A stretch of 64,000 bases of DNA from Roseateles terrae (GCF_014192155.1 NZ_JACHXO010000004.1:186001-250000); one strand, 5' to 3'. Shown: positions 53,515-62,967, numbered from the stretch's first letter. Numbers and translations are program-made. Notes: generated by a model not told the origin, from the letters alone.

Positions 53515-56325
53515 ATGCGGGATGCCTCCGTCCAAGCGGCCTCGATCACGCCTTCTGCCTCGCCGATGCGGCGCTGGCTGATGTCGCTTGGACTGAATGC
53601 CGTCATCGCCGCGGTGTATGCCGCACTGGGCATCGGCGCCATGATGTCCATCGTGCCGCCAGATGCCGCCGCGCCGGTCTATCCAGCCGCCGGCCTCGCC
53701 GCTGCCGCCGTCCTGCGGTGGGGCGCGCGGGTCTTGCCCGGCATCGTGATTGGGTCGCTGGCCGTCAATCTGCTGCCGGAAATGCGCAGCACCAGCACCC
53801 TGCCCGGTTTTGTCCTCATCGCGCTGGCGGCCGGCCTGCAGGCCTGGGTCGGCGTGTGGCTCGCCCGTCGCTGGGTGGGACCGGTGCCACGGCTGACCGA
53901 ACCCCGCGAGGTGCTGCGCTTTTACGGCGCGGTGGCGGGCCTGGCCTGTCTCGTGGGGCCGACGGTCGGCGTCACCGTGCTGTCGGTCTCCGGCTCGGTG
54001 CCGGCGGGCGCGGAGATGTCGCACTGGCTGTCCTGGTGGCTGGGGGACGCCATCGCGGTCATGCTGGTGACGCCTCTGGCATTGAGTCTCTTCGGACTGC
54101 CGCGCAGCCACTGGGCTCCGCGCCGGCTCAGCGTGGCGCTGCCGATGATGCTGGCCTGCGGGCTGCTGATCGCCGCCAGCTACTACGTCGCTCTCAACGA
54201 GGAGGCGCGCCGCCGCCATGCCTTTGATCTGGAAGCGGAGGCCGACCTGGATGTACTGAGCAATGCGCTGCAGCGTCCGCTCACCGCGTTGGAGGCCAAC
54301 CACAGCCTGCTCACGGTGGCCCCCATGATCAGCCGCGCCGCCTTCGAGCGGGCCCACGCCGAGCGCCTGCTCGGCAGTGAAAGTGTCTATGCGCTGGGCT
54401 GGTCGGTGCGGGTGCCCGCCGCAAAGCGCGATGCCTTCGAGCGTGCAGCGCGGCTGGACGGGTATCCGAGCTACCACCTGCATGAACGTCAGCGCCCGGG
54501 CGACCTGCAGGTCGATCCGAAGGACGACGTGCTGGCCATCCGGCTGATCGTGCCGTTCAACCGCAATCAGAACGCTCTGGGCGTCAACGTGCGGGCCATT
54601 CCGCAGGGCCGTGCGGCGCAGGACCTGGCCATTGCGACGGGGCTGCCCTATGCCGCCGAAGGTTTTCCGCTGTCCCAGGACGTCGGTGCCCGGGCGGTCG
54701 GCGTGGTGATCTATCGGGCCGTCTACGAGGATGGGGCGCCTCCCGAGGCTGCTCGGGGCACCCCGTCCGACGACGCGAAACCGAGGCTGCGCGGACTGGC
54801 CTTCGCCACCCTGCGACCGGAAGCTCTGCTGTATGAGTCGATGCCGCCTCAATCCACTCATCTGGACTTCTGCCTGCTCGACCGCACCCCGCAGACCCGT
54901 CAGGTGCTGCTGGCCGGTGATGACCGGTGCCTCACCCTGCCCACCGATGTGCCTGCCCGCCAGCAGGCGGTGAGCTTTGCCGGCCGTCAATGGCAACTGG
55001 TGGTTTACGCGCCCAAGGGGCTGCCGATGCAGACCGGCCATGCGGCGCTGGCCTTCGCGCTGGCGGGTCTGGTCTGCACCAGCCTGCTGGGTGTGCTGCT
55101 GCTGGTGGTGACCGGCCGGGCCGCCCGGGTGGCGGAACTGGTGGAGGAGCGGACACAGCGGCTGCGCGAGAGCGAGGAGCGCTTCCGCAACATCGTGGAG
55201 CATGCGCCGATCGGGGTGGTCTTCACCGATCTCAATGCGAAGCCGCAGACGGTGAATCCCTATTTCTCGCAGCTGGTGGGCTACAGCGAGGAGGAGCTGC
55301 GCCACCGCTCGATCCTCAAGCTGACCCATCCCGACGACCGAGCCGAAGACAGCCGCCTGGGCTCTGCCCTCATCCGCGGCGAACTGGAACGCTACAGCCG
55401 CATCAAGCGCTACATCAGCAAGCAGGGGCGGCTGATCACGGTGCGGGTCTGGGTCTCGATGCTGCGGGATGCCGAGGGCGACCCATTCCGGCTGGTGGGC
55501 GTGGTGGAGGACATCGGTGAGCAGTTGCGGCTGGAAGAGCTGGAGCGCCTGCATGAAACCGCCGAGGCGGCCCATCGGGCCAAGAACGAGTTTCTATCCC
55601 GGATGAGTCACGAGCTGCGCACGCCGCTCAATGCCATGCTGGGCTTTTCGCAGTTGCTGGAGGCGGACCGTGAGCCGGCGATCAGCGCGCGTCAGCGGGG
55701 CTGGGTGCAGCACATCCAGCAGTCCGGCTGGCACCTCCTGGAGATGATCAACGACGCGCTGGACATGTCGCGCCTGGAAGCCGACGACATCCGGGTGGAC
55801 CTGTCCCCGCAGGCCCTGGCGCCGATTCTCTCGGACAGTCTGGCCATGGTGGAGACGCAGCGGCAGCGCCGGAAGGTGGAGGTGCATCTGGAGATGGAGG
55901 AGGGTCTGCCGGACGTCATGACGGATGCGACCCGGCTGCGCCAGATCGTGACCAATCTGGTGAGCAACGCCATCAAATACAACCGCGAAGGGGGCCAGGT
56001 GTGGCTGCGGGCGCAGCGCACGCCGCTGGGCAACGTCGCGCTGAGCGTGACCGATACCGGCCCTGGATTGACCGAGGCCCAGCGGGCCCAGCTGTTCCAG
56101 CCGTTCAACCGCCTGGGCCGGGAATCCGGCGGGATTGAAGGGACCGGTTTGGGTCTGGTCATCACGAAGCGGCTGGTGGAGCGGCTGGAAGGCCAGCTCG
56201 AAGTGGTCAGCGCGCCTGGGCAAGGGTCCAGTTTCCGGTTCGAACTGCGGCCTGCCCCGGACGTGGTGACGTCGGCCAAGGGCCCGGCCAGAAGCGAACC
56301 TGCCCCGGGGGCGCATCAAGCTTGA
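53515..56325 (+). CDS. MASE1-CHASE-PAS sensor histidine kinase
   Basis: The 936-residue membrane kinase has an N-terminal MASE1-type region of about eight helices (roughly 20-220), a CHASE sensor domain (about 240-430, with ANHSLLTVAPMISRAAFE and LGWSVRVP), a membrane helix near 508-528, a coiled segment, and a PAS domain (about 548-665). The kinase core has His699 in RMSHELRTPLNAML, the N-box LVSNAIKYNREGG, and the G-boxes DTGPGLT and GTGLGLVI. There is no receiver domain, and no response regulator gene is adjacent. The signal is unknown. Confidence 0.92.
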   Translation: MRDASVQAASITPSASPMRRWLMSLGLNAVIAAVYAALGIGAMMSIVPPDAAAPVYPAAGLAAAAVLRWGARVLPGIVIGSLAVNLLPEMRSTSTLPGFVLIALAAGLQAWVGVWLARRWVGPVPRLTEPREVLRFYGAVAGLACLVGPTVGVTVLSVSGSVPAGAEMSHWLSWWLGDAIAVMLVTPLALSLFGLPRSHWAPRRLSVALPMMLACGLLIAASYYVALNEEARRRHAFDLEAEADLDVLSNALQRPLTALEANHSLLTVAPMISRAAFERAHAERLLGSESVYALGWSVRVPAAKRDAFERAARLDGYPSYHLHERQRPGDLQVDPKDDVLAIRLIVPFNRNQNALGVNVRAIPQGRAAQDLAIATGLPYAAEGFPLSQDVGARAVGVVIYRAVYEDGAPPEAARGTPSDDAKPRLRGLAFATLRPEALLYESMPPQSTHLDFCLLDRTPQTRQVLLAGDDRCLTLPTDVPARQQAVSFAGRQWQLVVYAPKGLPMQTGHAALAFALAGLVCTSLLGVLLLVVTGRAARVAELVEERTQRLRESEERFRNIVEHAPIGVVFTDLNAKPQTVNPYFSQLVGYSEEELRHRSILKLTHPDDRAEDSRLGSALIRGELERYSRIKRYISKQGRLITVRVWVSMLRDAEGDPFRLVGVVEDIGEQLRLEELERLHETAEAAHRAKNEFLSRMSHELRTPLNAMLGFSQLLEADREPAISARQRGWVQHIQQSGWHLLEMINDALDMSRLEADDIRVDLSPQALAPILSDSLAMVETQRQRRKVEVHLEMEEGLPDVMTDATRLRQIVTNLVSNAIKYNREGGQVWLRAQRTPLGNVALSVTDTGPGLTEAQRAQLFQPFNRLGRESGGIEGTGLGLVITKRLVERLEGQLEVVSAPGQGSSFRFELRPAPDVVTSAKGPARSEPAPGAHQA

Positions 56326-56480
56326 ACACTGTGTGCAAGCTAACGCAACAATCGGGCGAGGTTTCTGCACGATGATGGATGGATCGACCCCGGAAGGCCG
56401 AACAGTGGGCTGTCGTCGCTCTGAAGCACCATCGTCGGTGCTTAAATTGATTCATTTGATGGAAATGATCAATTCGCCGC

Positions 56481-56509
56481 TTGTTTTTCCTTCAGAACTG
56501 CCCTACACA
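56481..56509 (+). promoter_or_regulatory. Candidate rpoH promoter
   Basis: TTGTTT (56481-56486) and TACACA (56504-56509) are separated by 17 bases and lie just upstream of the CIRCE element. The overlapping CTTGTT and CCCTACA strings also resemble a sigma-32 promoter with a 15-base spacer. Which of the two is used cannot be told from sequence. Confidence 0.35.
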
Positions 56510-56536
56510 AGTTCACAAAGGCCTTCTCTGGGGTAC

Positions 56537-56563
56537 TTAGCACTCGATTCGCATGAGTGCTAA
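56537..56563 (+). promoter_or_regulatory. Perfect CIRCE operator (HrcA site) upstream of rpoH
   Basis: TTAGCACTC (56537-56545), nine bases, then GAGTGCTAA (56555-56563) is an exact match to the CIRCE inverted repeat bound by the HrcA repressor. It ends 48 bases before the rpoH start, in the leader and downstream of the candidate promoter. It places the heat-shock sigma factor under HrcA control. Confidence 0.93.
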
Positions 56564-56611
56564 TATTCAACGCAACACCAGTGATTGAACTGGTTCAGGA
56601 GATTCCAAGAC

Positions 56612-57583
56612 ATGTCCAACAGCCTTGCATTGAAGACCAGCAATCCTTGGTCCCTGGTGCCGTCGCTGGGCAACCTGGATGCTTATATCTCCGCGGTCAA
56701 CCGTCTCCCGATGCTGACCGCAGAGGAAGAACAGGATTACGCCCACCGCCTGAAGTCTAAGGGCGATGTGGAAGCCGCTGGCCGTCTGGTGCTGTCTCAC
56801 CTGCGTCTGGTGGTGTCGATTTCGCGCCAGTACCTGGGGTATGGGTTGCCACAAGGCGACCTGATTCAGGAAGGCAACGTCGGCCTGATGAAAGCCGTGA
56901 AGCGTTTTGATCCGGACCAGGGGGTTCGTCTGGTCAGCTACGCCATGCACTGGATCAAGGCCGAGATTCACGAGTACATCCTCAAGAACTGGCGCCTGGT
57001 GAAGGTGGCCACGACCAAGGCCCAGCGCAAGCTGTTCTTCAATCTGCGCTCGATGAAGCACAGCCTGAAGGAAGGCGCGGAGGACCAGCAGCGTTCGTCC
57101 CTCACCGAGCGTGAGATCGACCTGGTGGCCAAGGAGCTGAACGTCAAGCGCGAGGAAGTGCTGGAGATGGAAACCCGTCTCTCCGGCGGCGACATCGCAC
57201 TGGAACCGCAAGGGGATGACGACGGCGAAAGCTTCGCACCGATCGCCTATCTGGCCGATGAATCGCAGGAGCCGACGCGCGTGCTGGAAGCCCGGTCGCG
57301 GGACACGCTGGCCAGTGACGGTCTGCAAAAGGCGCTGGACGTGCTGGACCCTCGCAGCCGTCGCATCGTGGAAGAGCGCTGGCTGAAGGTGAACGACGAC
57401 AGCTCTGGCGGCATGACGCTGCATGAGCTGGCGGCGGAATACAACGTGTCGGCCGAGCGTATCCGCCAGATCGAGGTGGCGGCCATGAAGAAGATGCGCA
57501 AGGCGATGGCTGGCGAGGCCGCACCGGCGGCCAAGCCGGTGGCCAAGAAGTCGGCCAAGGCGGAAGTCGCTGAAGTCGCGTGA
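56612..57583 (+). CDS. rpoH: RNA polymerase sigma-32 factor
   Basis: The 323-residue protein has region 2 (LVLSHLRLVVSISRQYLGYG, DLIQEGNVGLMKAVKRFDP, RLVSYAMHWIKAEIHEYI), the RpoH box (QRKLFFNLR) that distinguishes sigma-32 from other sigma factors, and region 4 (LHELAAEYNVSAERIRQIE). ATG 56612 is preceded by AGGAG and gives the usual start MSNSLALKTSNPWSLVPS; a TTG at 56585 is rejected. The Lys/Ala-rich C-terminal tail is longer than in E. coli. It directs heat-shock gene transcription. A CIRCE site lies upstream and a strong terminator follows. Confidence 0.97.
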   Translation: MSNSLALKTSNPWSLVPSLGNLDAYISAVNRLPMLTAEEEQDYAHRLKSKGDVEAAGRLVLSHLRLVVSISRQYLGYGLPQGDLIQEGNVGLMKAVKRFDPDQGVRLVSYAMHWIKAEIHEYILKNWRLVKVATTKAQRKLFFNLRSMKHSLKEGAEDQQRSSLTEREIDLVAKELNVKREEVLEMETRLSGGDIALEPQGDDDGESFAPIAYLADESQEPTRVLEARSRDTLASDGLQKALDVLDPRSRRIVEERWLKVNDDSSGGMTLHELAAEYNVSAERIRQIEVAAMKKMRKAMAGEAAPAAKPVAKKSAKAEVAEVA

Positions 57584-57632
57584 GGCTTGCGGTTGAAGCG
57601 TCGCTGACGACTACGGCCTTCGACCTGCAATG

Positions 57633-57665
57633 ACAAGGGCTCCCAGCGGGAGCCCTTGTTGTTTA
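57633..57665 (+). terminator. Intrinsic terminator of rpoH
   Basis: ACAAGGGCTCCC (57633-57644) and GGGAGCCCTTGT (57648-57659) form a 12-bp stem with a three-base loop, followed by TGTTT. It ends the rpoH transcript 50 bases after the stop. Confidence 0.85.
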
Positions 57666-57694
57666 CAGTCTCCCCAGCTCAAACCGGAAACCGA

Positions 57695-58084
57695 ATGCCG
57701 ATCTGCTTCATCCATGCCCATCGCCCACGGTCGGATACCGAGGTGCAGTCGCTGATGTCGGCGCTTCATCAGGCCATGCAGGCGGCCCTGGGGGTGCCCG
57801 ACGACGACCACGACATCCGGTACGTCGAGCATCGGGCAGCGCATTGCCGCGTTCCAGGCGGCAAAAGCGACGACTACCTCCTGGTCATCGTCCATCTGTT
57901 CCCCGGACGATCGATCGCGGCCAAGCGCGCGCTCTACCAAGCCATCGTGCAGCGGTTCGCGGAGGCGGGAACACCCGCCGGCGAAGTCAACATCCTGCTG
58001 CAGGTGGCCCCGCTGGAAGACTTCGGTCTGCGCAGCGGTCAGGCGGCGTGTGATCTGGATCTCGGGTTCAAACTCGACGTCTGA
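57695..58084 (+). CDS. Tautomerase-family protein
   Basis: The 129-residue protein begins MPICFIHAHRP, so the mature N-terminus would be Pro, the catalytic base of the 4-oxalocrotonate tautomerase superfamily. The two-repeat length, with the second motif around LLVIVHLFPGRSIAAKRALYQAIVQRFAEAG, fits the larger tautomerase subgroup of about 130 residues. ATG 57695 is chosen because it exposes Pro2. The substrate is unknown and no catabolic genes flank it. Confidence 0.85.
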   Translation: MPICFIHAHRPRSDTEVQSLMSALHQAMQAALGVPDDDHDIRYVEHRAAHCRVPGGKSDDYLLVIVHLFPGRSIAAKRALYQAIVQRFAEAGTPAGEVNILLQVAPLEDFGLRSGQAACDLDLGFKLDV

Positions 58085-58230
58085 ACGCCTCTTCACCCTC
58101 TCCCCTGCGCTTTCGCTCTCGGCACTGCCACTGCCATTGCTCGAGCCCTGCCCCTCAACGCGCGGCCGGGGTCGCCGGCACAGGCGAGCGCCGCACTCAG
58201 CGACTGCGTCAGCCCCGCGACCTCACCGTC

Positions 58231-58572
58231 TCACGACGCCGGATCAAACATGAACACCCGCAGTTCCTGCCGGCATCGGCACGCCTTCGCCAATCGGCTG
58301 GCCCACATCACTGCCTGCTCGCGAGACGGCAGCTCAAACACCGCGAATCCGCCATCCAGTACGGGTCCGTCCGGATAACCACCGTCGGTGACCTCTCCGT
58401 TGGCTGACACGGACACCGGCGCCACGCTTTCATCCAGGCCGCCTGCAAACACGTACACGCCGGCGCGTTTGGCCTCTTCGATGACAGCCCGTGACTCTCG
58501 CCCCGCAGCTTCCAGTTCTCCCCCCGTCGCGACCATCGCCCAACTGGGGAATGAAATCAGATATTTGCTCAT
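58231..58572 (-). CDS. YciI-family protein
   Basis: The 113-residue protein starts MSKYLISFPSWAMV and has GVYVFAGGLDES and GPVLDGGFAVFELPSREQAVMWAS, the pattern of the YCII/DGPF group (ferredoxin-like alpha-beta fold). Members are often called transcription-initiation or dehydrogenase-like proteins, without proven function. The His-Asp pair seen in YciI of E. coli is not evident here. It is divergent from the large sensor kinase gene. Confidence 0.83.
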   Translation of the reverse strand: MSKYLISFPSWAMVATGGELEAAGRESRAVIEEAKRAGVYVFAGGLDESVAPVSVSANGEVTDGGYPDGPVLDGGFAVFELPSREQAVMWASRLAKACRCRQELRVFMFDPAS

Positions 58573-58662
58573 GGCACGCTCTCCCGGATTTGCGCGGACC
58601 TGGCGCCCACACTCGCCCGAGTATCATCCGCCCGCCCGATTTTGAGCGAGCCCCTCGCGCCG

Positions 58663-61600
58663 ATGCCCCCCACCTTTCCCCTCGCATGCTCCACCACGGG
58701 CGCCGATGACCGGCAGGGAGGGGCGTCGGTCACCGAGCATTTTGTTCAGCGCCTGATGTGGGCCTTGATGCGGCGCCCGGCGGGGCGCCTGGTGCCGCGC
58801 CTGCGGGCGCTCCTCGTGAGACTCGCCATGGGGCTGGCCGTCAGTCCCGCCCTGTCCGCCGCATACGCAGCGCCCCCCTCCCCGACCGCCACCACCGTTC
58901 TGCTGCCGACGGCCCCTGTCTCCCCCGCCGCGCTGCTGGCGTTCAAACACGACGCCTGGTCGATCGAGCGCGGCGCCCCCAGCCGCATCAACGCCATCAC
59001 CCAGACCGGCGACGGCTATTTGTGGATCGGCAGTGTCGAAGGGCTGTTCCGCTTCGACGGCGTGCAGTTCGAACCCGTGCGGCTGGAAGGCGACCAGGGG
59101 CAGCGCCTCGTGGTTTCCAGCCTGCTCGCCACCCGCTCCGGTGACCTGTGGGTGGGCCTGGGCCGCAGCCGCGGGGTGGCGCGCCTGCACAAGGGCCGGC
59201 TGGTGGACACCCACATGCCGCATCCGTCCCGCGAGGTCAACGATCTCAAGGAAGCGCCCGACGGCAGCATCTGGGTGGCGCGCGGCGGTCGCAGCACGCA
59301 GATGCTGGCACGCTTCCACAACGGCCGATGGGAAGAACCCGAAGCCGACGCCGGGCTGCCCGCCCAACCGGTCTGGCAGCTGCACTTCGCGAAGGACGGC
59401 GGCTTCTGGGTGGTGATGTCCGGCACGCTGGCATTCCAGGCCCCGGGGCAGACGCAGTTTCAACTGCTGGAACCGGGCCTCTCGCCGCGTGCAGGTCTGT
59501 CCGAAGACGGGCAGGGCCGACTCTGGCTCTCCGACGCCACCGGCCTGCGCGCTTTGAACGCCGGCGCCAGCCCCGACACCACCTTCCGGTATCCCAATGC
59601 GGTCGGCGGATCTCGCGTGTTGTTCGACCGGGAGGGCCATCTCTGGACGACAACCTTCAACAGCGGCGTGCTGCGCATCCAGGCCCCCGGTCAGGTGCTG
59701 TCGCCGGAGCGGAACGATGGGCGCCGCCTGGCCTCGTGGCAGTCCAGCGCCGGGCTGACCTCCGATCAGACCCGCGCCCTGTTCCAGGACCGCGAAGGCA
59801 ACCTGTGGATCGGGACGGAACTGGGCCTGGACCTGCTGCGTCCCGCGAGTGTCGTGGCCGACCCCGACCTGCCCGCCAATTCCCCGACCAGCTATCGACT
59901 GGCTGTGACCCGCGATGGCGTGGTCCATGTGGCGAATGCTCATGGCCTGTATGCCATCGCTCCCGGTGCCCGGCCCCGACGCGTGATGCCACTGGACAGT
60001 CCTGCCGAAGCGCTGTGCGATGCCGGCGAGCAGGGCGTGTGGCTGTTTCTGGCCGACCGGGTGCTCAAAGTGGAGCCTTCCGGCGTGACACGTCTGCCGA
60101 AACCGGTCCACGGCGCCGCTTACGGCTGCGCGGAGGATGCGCAGGGTCGGCTGTGGATGCCGGGTCTGGACCAGGGGCTCCATGCATGGCAGCGCGGCCA
60201 GTGGCAGCGCTGGCCGGAAGCGGTGCCGTCGCCCTCGCTACCCGCCAATGCGGCGCGGGGTCCGGACGGTCGCGTGGCCGTGGTCTTTCGCGGACCGCCG
60301 CCCGCCGGTGCCACGCCTTTCACTGCCTTGACGGTGAACGGCTCCGCCGTGGGTGGCATCGAAGGTCTGTTGCCGACGACGACTCAGCTGCTCGTCAGCG
60401 GCAGCCTCGGACTGGGGTTAGCCACCGATGCCAACGAGGCCGCCGCTGCCGCCGCGGGCATGAGCGGCACCGGCGCATCCGCCAACGCCAGCGCCAGCGC
60501 CATCCCGGCGCCGCAAGACACCGATCTGGCGCTGCCCGGCACAGTCCATCCCTGGGCCGCCTCGATCAACGGTCTCACCCAAACCCCGGCAGGGGACACC
60601 TGGATCATCGGCGACGCCGGCATCGTCCGTGTGCACACCGCCGACTTGCAAGCCGCGCTGAAACGCCCAGGCGCGCCCCTGCCCGTCCGCGTCTTCGACT
60701 TCAAGGACGGCCTGGACAGCTTTGTGCAGAAAGCGCCCGGTGCGCAGGTGGTGACGGGCGGAGATGGCCGCGTCTGGTTCCTCACCCGTCGCCACGTGAT
60801 GCGCATCGACCCGGCCACCCTCGCGCCGAACCGGCTGCCACCGCCGGTCCTGGTGCGCTCGGTCCAGGTGGGGGAAACATCCTGGGCCGCGGCGCCCGCG
60901 CCGACGTTGGCTGCGCTGACCTTGCCCGCGGGCACCACCACCGTCCGGATCGACTACACGGCGCTGAGTTTTCCGGTGCCCAGCCGCGTCATGTTCCGCC
61001 ATCGGCTGCTGGGGCCGGGTCATGACCCTGCACGCTGGAGCGAGCCCCGCACCGACCGCAGCGTGGTGTTGCAGGACCTGCGGCCCGGCCACTACCGCTT
61101 CGAGGTCCTGGCCTGCAACAACGACGGCGTGTGGAGTCCGGCGCCGGCCACCGTCGCGCTGGAGGTTCCCGCCACTTTCACCCAGTCGCTCGCCTTCAAG
61201 CTGGTGGTGACAGCCACCGCCGCGGCGCTGCTGTACTGGCTCTATCTGCTGCGCATCCGGCAGATCTTGTCCCGGCTGCGCGAGCGCAGCGAGGATCGCA
61301 GTCGCGAACGGGAGCGAATCGCCCGCGACATCCATGACACCCTTCTGCAGAGCGTGCAGGGCCTGATCCTGCGCTTCCATGCGGCCCTGGGGCGGATGCA
61401 GCAGGAACCTGCGCTGAAGCAGTCCCTGACCCAGGCGCTGGACCGGGCGGAGGCCGTGGTGGTGGAAGGCCGGGACCGTTTGCAGGGCTTGCGCCGGGCC
61501 AGCGGCAGTGACCTGGAGCAGGAGATCCGCCAGCTGATCGCCGAACATCCATTCCCGGCCACCACGCGGGTGGAAGTCGGCAGCGCCGGCCAACGCCGCC

Positions 61601-61929
61601 GCCTGCGTCCCCATGTCTTCGACGAAGTGCTGTGCATCACCGGCGAGGCGCTGTTCAACGCCGCCCGCCACTCACAGGCCACCGAGGTCGCGGTGCATAT
61701 CGACTACGGCCCGCACTGCCTGACGGTGCAGGTGCACGACAACGGCGTCGGCATGCGCGAGAAGACCGCCGCATTCGACGCGATGCACGACCACTTCGGC
61801 CTGCTCGGCATGAAGGAACGCGCCGCGCGGGTGAGTGCCCGCCTGGAGATCAACGGCGAGGCGCGTCCGGGCACCCAGGTGTCGCTGCGCATTCCGGCGC
61901 GCATTGCCTATGCGCGCGATAGTGGGTGA
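58663..61929 (+). CDS. Beta-propeller (Reg_prop/Y_Y_Y) sensor histidine kinase, NarL-partner type
   Basis: This 1088-residue protein has an N-terminal hydrophobic signal or anchor (about 45-70) and a large periplasmic two-component-regulator propeller with repeats such as TQTGDGYLWIGSVEGLFRFD and GNLWIGTELGLDLLR. A Y_Y_Y domain follows near 750-840, then one membrane helix (around 848-868). The HisKA_3 kinase has His891 in RIARDIHDTLLQSVQGL and a HATPase core with HDNGVGM and GLLGMKERAA. Such kinases pair with NarL/LuxR-type response regulators, but none is adjacent. An Ala/Ser-rich insert lies near 590-625. The start is uncertain: TTG 58642, ATG 58663 or a later ATG. Confidence 0.9.
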   Translation: MPPTFPLACSTTGADDRQGGASVTEHFVQRLMWALMRRPAGRLVPRLRALLVRLAMGLAVSPALSAAYAAPPSPTATTVLLPTAPVSPAALLAFKHDAWSIERGAPSRINAITQTGDGYLWIGSVEGLFRFDGVQFEPVRLEGDQGQRLVVSSLLATRSGDLWVGLGRSRGVARLHKGRLVDTHMPHPSREVNDLKEAPDGSIWVARGGRSTQMLARFHNGRWEEPEADAGLPAQPVWQLHFAKDGGFWVVMSGTLAFQAPGQTQFQLLEPGLSPRAGLSEDGQGRLWLSDATGLRALNAGASPDTTFRYPNAVGGSRVLFDREGHLWTTTFNSGVLRIQAPGQVLSPERNDGRRLASWQSSAGLTSDQTRALFQDREGNLWIGTELGLDLLRPASVVADPDLPANSPTSYRLAVTRDGVVHVANAHGLYAIAPGARPRRVMPLDSPAEALCDAGEQGVWLFLADRVLKVEPSGVTRLPKPVHGAAYGCAEDAQGRLWMPGLDQGLHAWQRGQWQRWPEAVPSPSLPANAARGPDGRVAVVFRGPPPAGATPFTALTVNGSAVGGIEGLLPTTTQLLVSGSLGLGLATDANEAAAAAAGMSGTGASANASASAIPAPQDTDLALPGTVHPWAASINGLTQTPAGDTWIIGDAGIVRVHTADLQAALKRPGAPLPVRVFDFKDGLDSFVQKAPGAQVVTGGDGRVWFLTRRHVMRIDPATLAPNRLPPPVLVRSVQVGETSWAAAPAPTLAALTLPAGTTTVRIDYTALSFPVPSRVMFRHRLLGPGHDPARWSEPRTDRSVVLQDLRPGHYRFEVLACNNDGVWSPAPATVALEVPATFTQSLAFKLVVTATAAALLYWLYLLRIRQILSRLRERSEDRSRERERIARDIHDTLLQSVQGLILRFHAALGRMQQEPALKQSLTQALDRAEAVVVEGRDRLQGLRRASGSDLEQEIRQLIAEHPFPATTRVEVGSAGQRRRLRPHVFDEVLCITGEALFNAARHSQATEVAVHIDYGPHCLTVQVHDNGVGMREKTAAFDAMHDHFGLLGMKERAARVSARLEINGEARPGTQVSLRIPARIAYARDSG

Positions 61930-61980
61930 GCGAGAATCGCCGCTCCCTTCCCCTTCGATCTTCAGTTCTGCGGAGTTCCC

Positions 61981-62916
61981 ATGAGCACAGCGCACTTCTA
62001 TCCCGTCGGCACGCCCGGCGTCCCCTGGGGGGATGCGGAGCGGCAGGCCTGGCGCGATCGTCAGGTGCGCAGCCGCAGCTATCAGGACGATGTCGTCGCC
62101 CGCATCGAGCGTCTGGGTGAGCGTTCGGGCGACCGGCTGGACGTGGTGCGTTATGGCCTGATCACCTACGGCGACCAGCAGTTCCCCCTGCTGGCCGCCC
62201 GCACCCGCGACTGGCAGCCGGACCTGCCGGTGGCGCTGGTCACTGGCGGTGTGCACGGCTATGAAACCAGCGGCGTCATGGGTGCCCTGCGCTTCGCGGA
62301 GCAACACGCCAGCGCCTACGCCGGCCAGATGAATGTCCTGGTGGCGCCTTGCATCAGCCCCTGGGCGTATGAGCGAATCAGCCGCTGGAACTATCACGCG
62401 ATCGACCCCAACCGCAACTTCGGCGCGCGCCGCGAAGCGGAAGAATCGTCCGCACTGATCGCGCTGGTGACGCCGCATCTGGGCCGCTTCCTCGTGCATA
62501 TCGACCTGCACGAAACCACTGACACCGACATCACCGAATTCCGCCCGGCGCTGGCCTCGCGGGACGGCAAGGCACTGGAGCCGGAGACCGTCCCGGATGG
62601 CTTCTACCTCGTGGGCGACAGCGAGACGACGCGGCTGGACTTCCAGATCGCCATCATCGAAGCGGTGGCGCAAGTGACGCACATCGCGCCGCCGGATGCA
62701 CAGGGGCACATCATCGGCTTCCCGCTCAGCGCGCCAGGCGTCATTGAATTTCCGGTGAAGACCGCCGGCCTGTGCGCCAGCGTGACCGGGGCCCGCTTCA
62801 CGACCACGACCGAGGTCTATCCGGACAGCCCCCGCACCAACGCTGCGGAATGCGAAGCGGCGCAGGTGGCTGCGGTGCGCGCCGCGCTGGACTTCTCTCT
62901 GGCCCATCGCACCTGA
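61981..62916 (+). CDS. M14-family zinc carboxypeptidase-like protein
   Basis: The 311-residue protein has the zinc ligands of the M14 carboxypeptidase/succinylglutamate desuccinylase fold: His92 and Glu95 in GGVHGYE, and a distal His in LVHIDLHETTD (173-177). The substrate Arg motif DPNRNF (142-147) and a catalytic Glu in TTTEVYP follow near the C-terminus. No signal peptide is present, so it is probably cytoplasmic. Its substrate may be a peptide or an N-acyl amino acid. It follows the sensor kinase by about 50 bases, so the two may be co-transcribed. Confidence 0.85.
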   Translation: MSTAHFYPVGTPGVPWGDAERQAWRDRQVRSRSYQDDVVARIERLGERSGDRLDVVRYGLITYGDQQFPLLAARTRDWQPDLPVALVTGGVHGYETSGVMGALRFAEQHASAYAGQMNVLVAPCISPWAYERISRWNYHAIDPNRNFGARREAEESSALIALVTPHLGRFLVHIDLHETTDTDITEFRPALASRDGKALEPETVPDGFYLVGDSETTRLDFQIAIIEAVAQVTHIAPPDAQGHIIGFPLSAPGVIEFPVKTAGLCASVTGARFTTTTEVYPDSPRTNAAECEAAQVAAVRAALDFSLAHRT

Positions 62917-62967
62917 GGCACGGGGTGGCGGGCGGCGTCCAACCGCCGCCAACACCGTCCCCCATCG

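Noticed and set aside
53251-55575. A 774-codon minus-strand open frame opposite the MscS and sensor-kinase genes
   Set aside because: It spans two well-supported plus-strand genes, has His/Arg/Gln-rich composition and shows no recognisable family.
58624-60183. A 519-codon minus-strand open frame opposite the propeller kinase
   Set aside because: Antisense shadow of a gene with clear Reg_prop repeats; composition is Gly/His/Gln-rich with no motifs.
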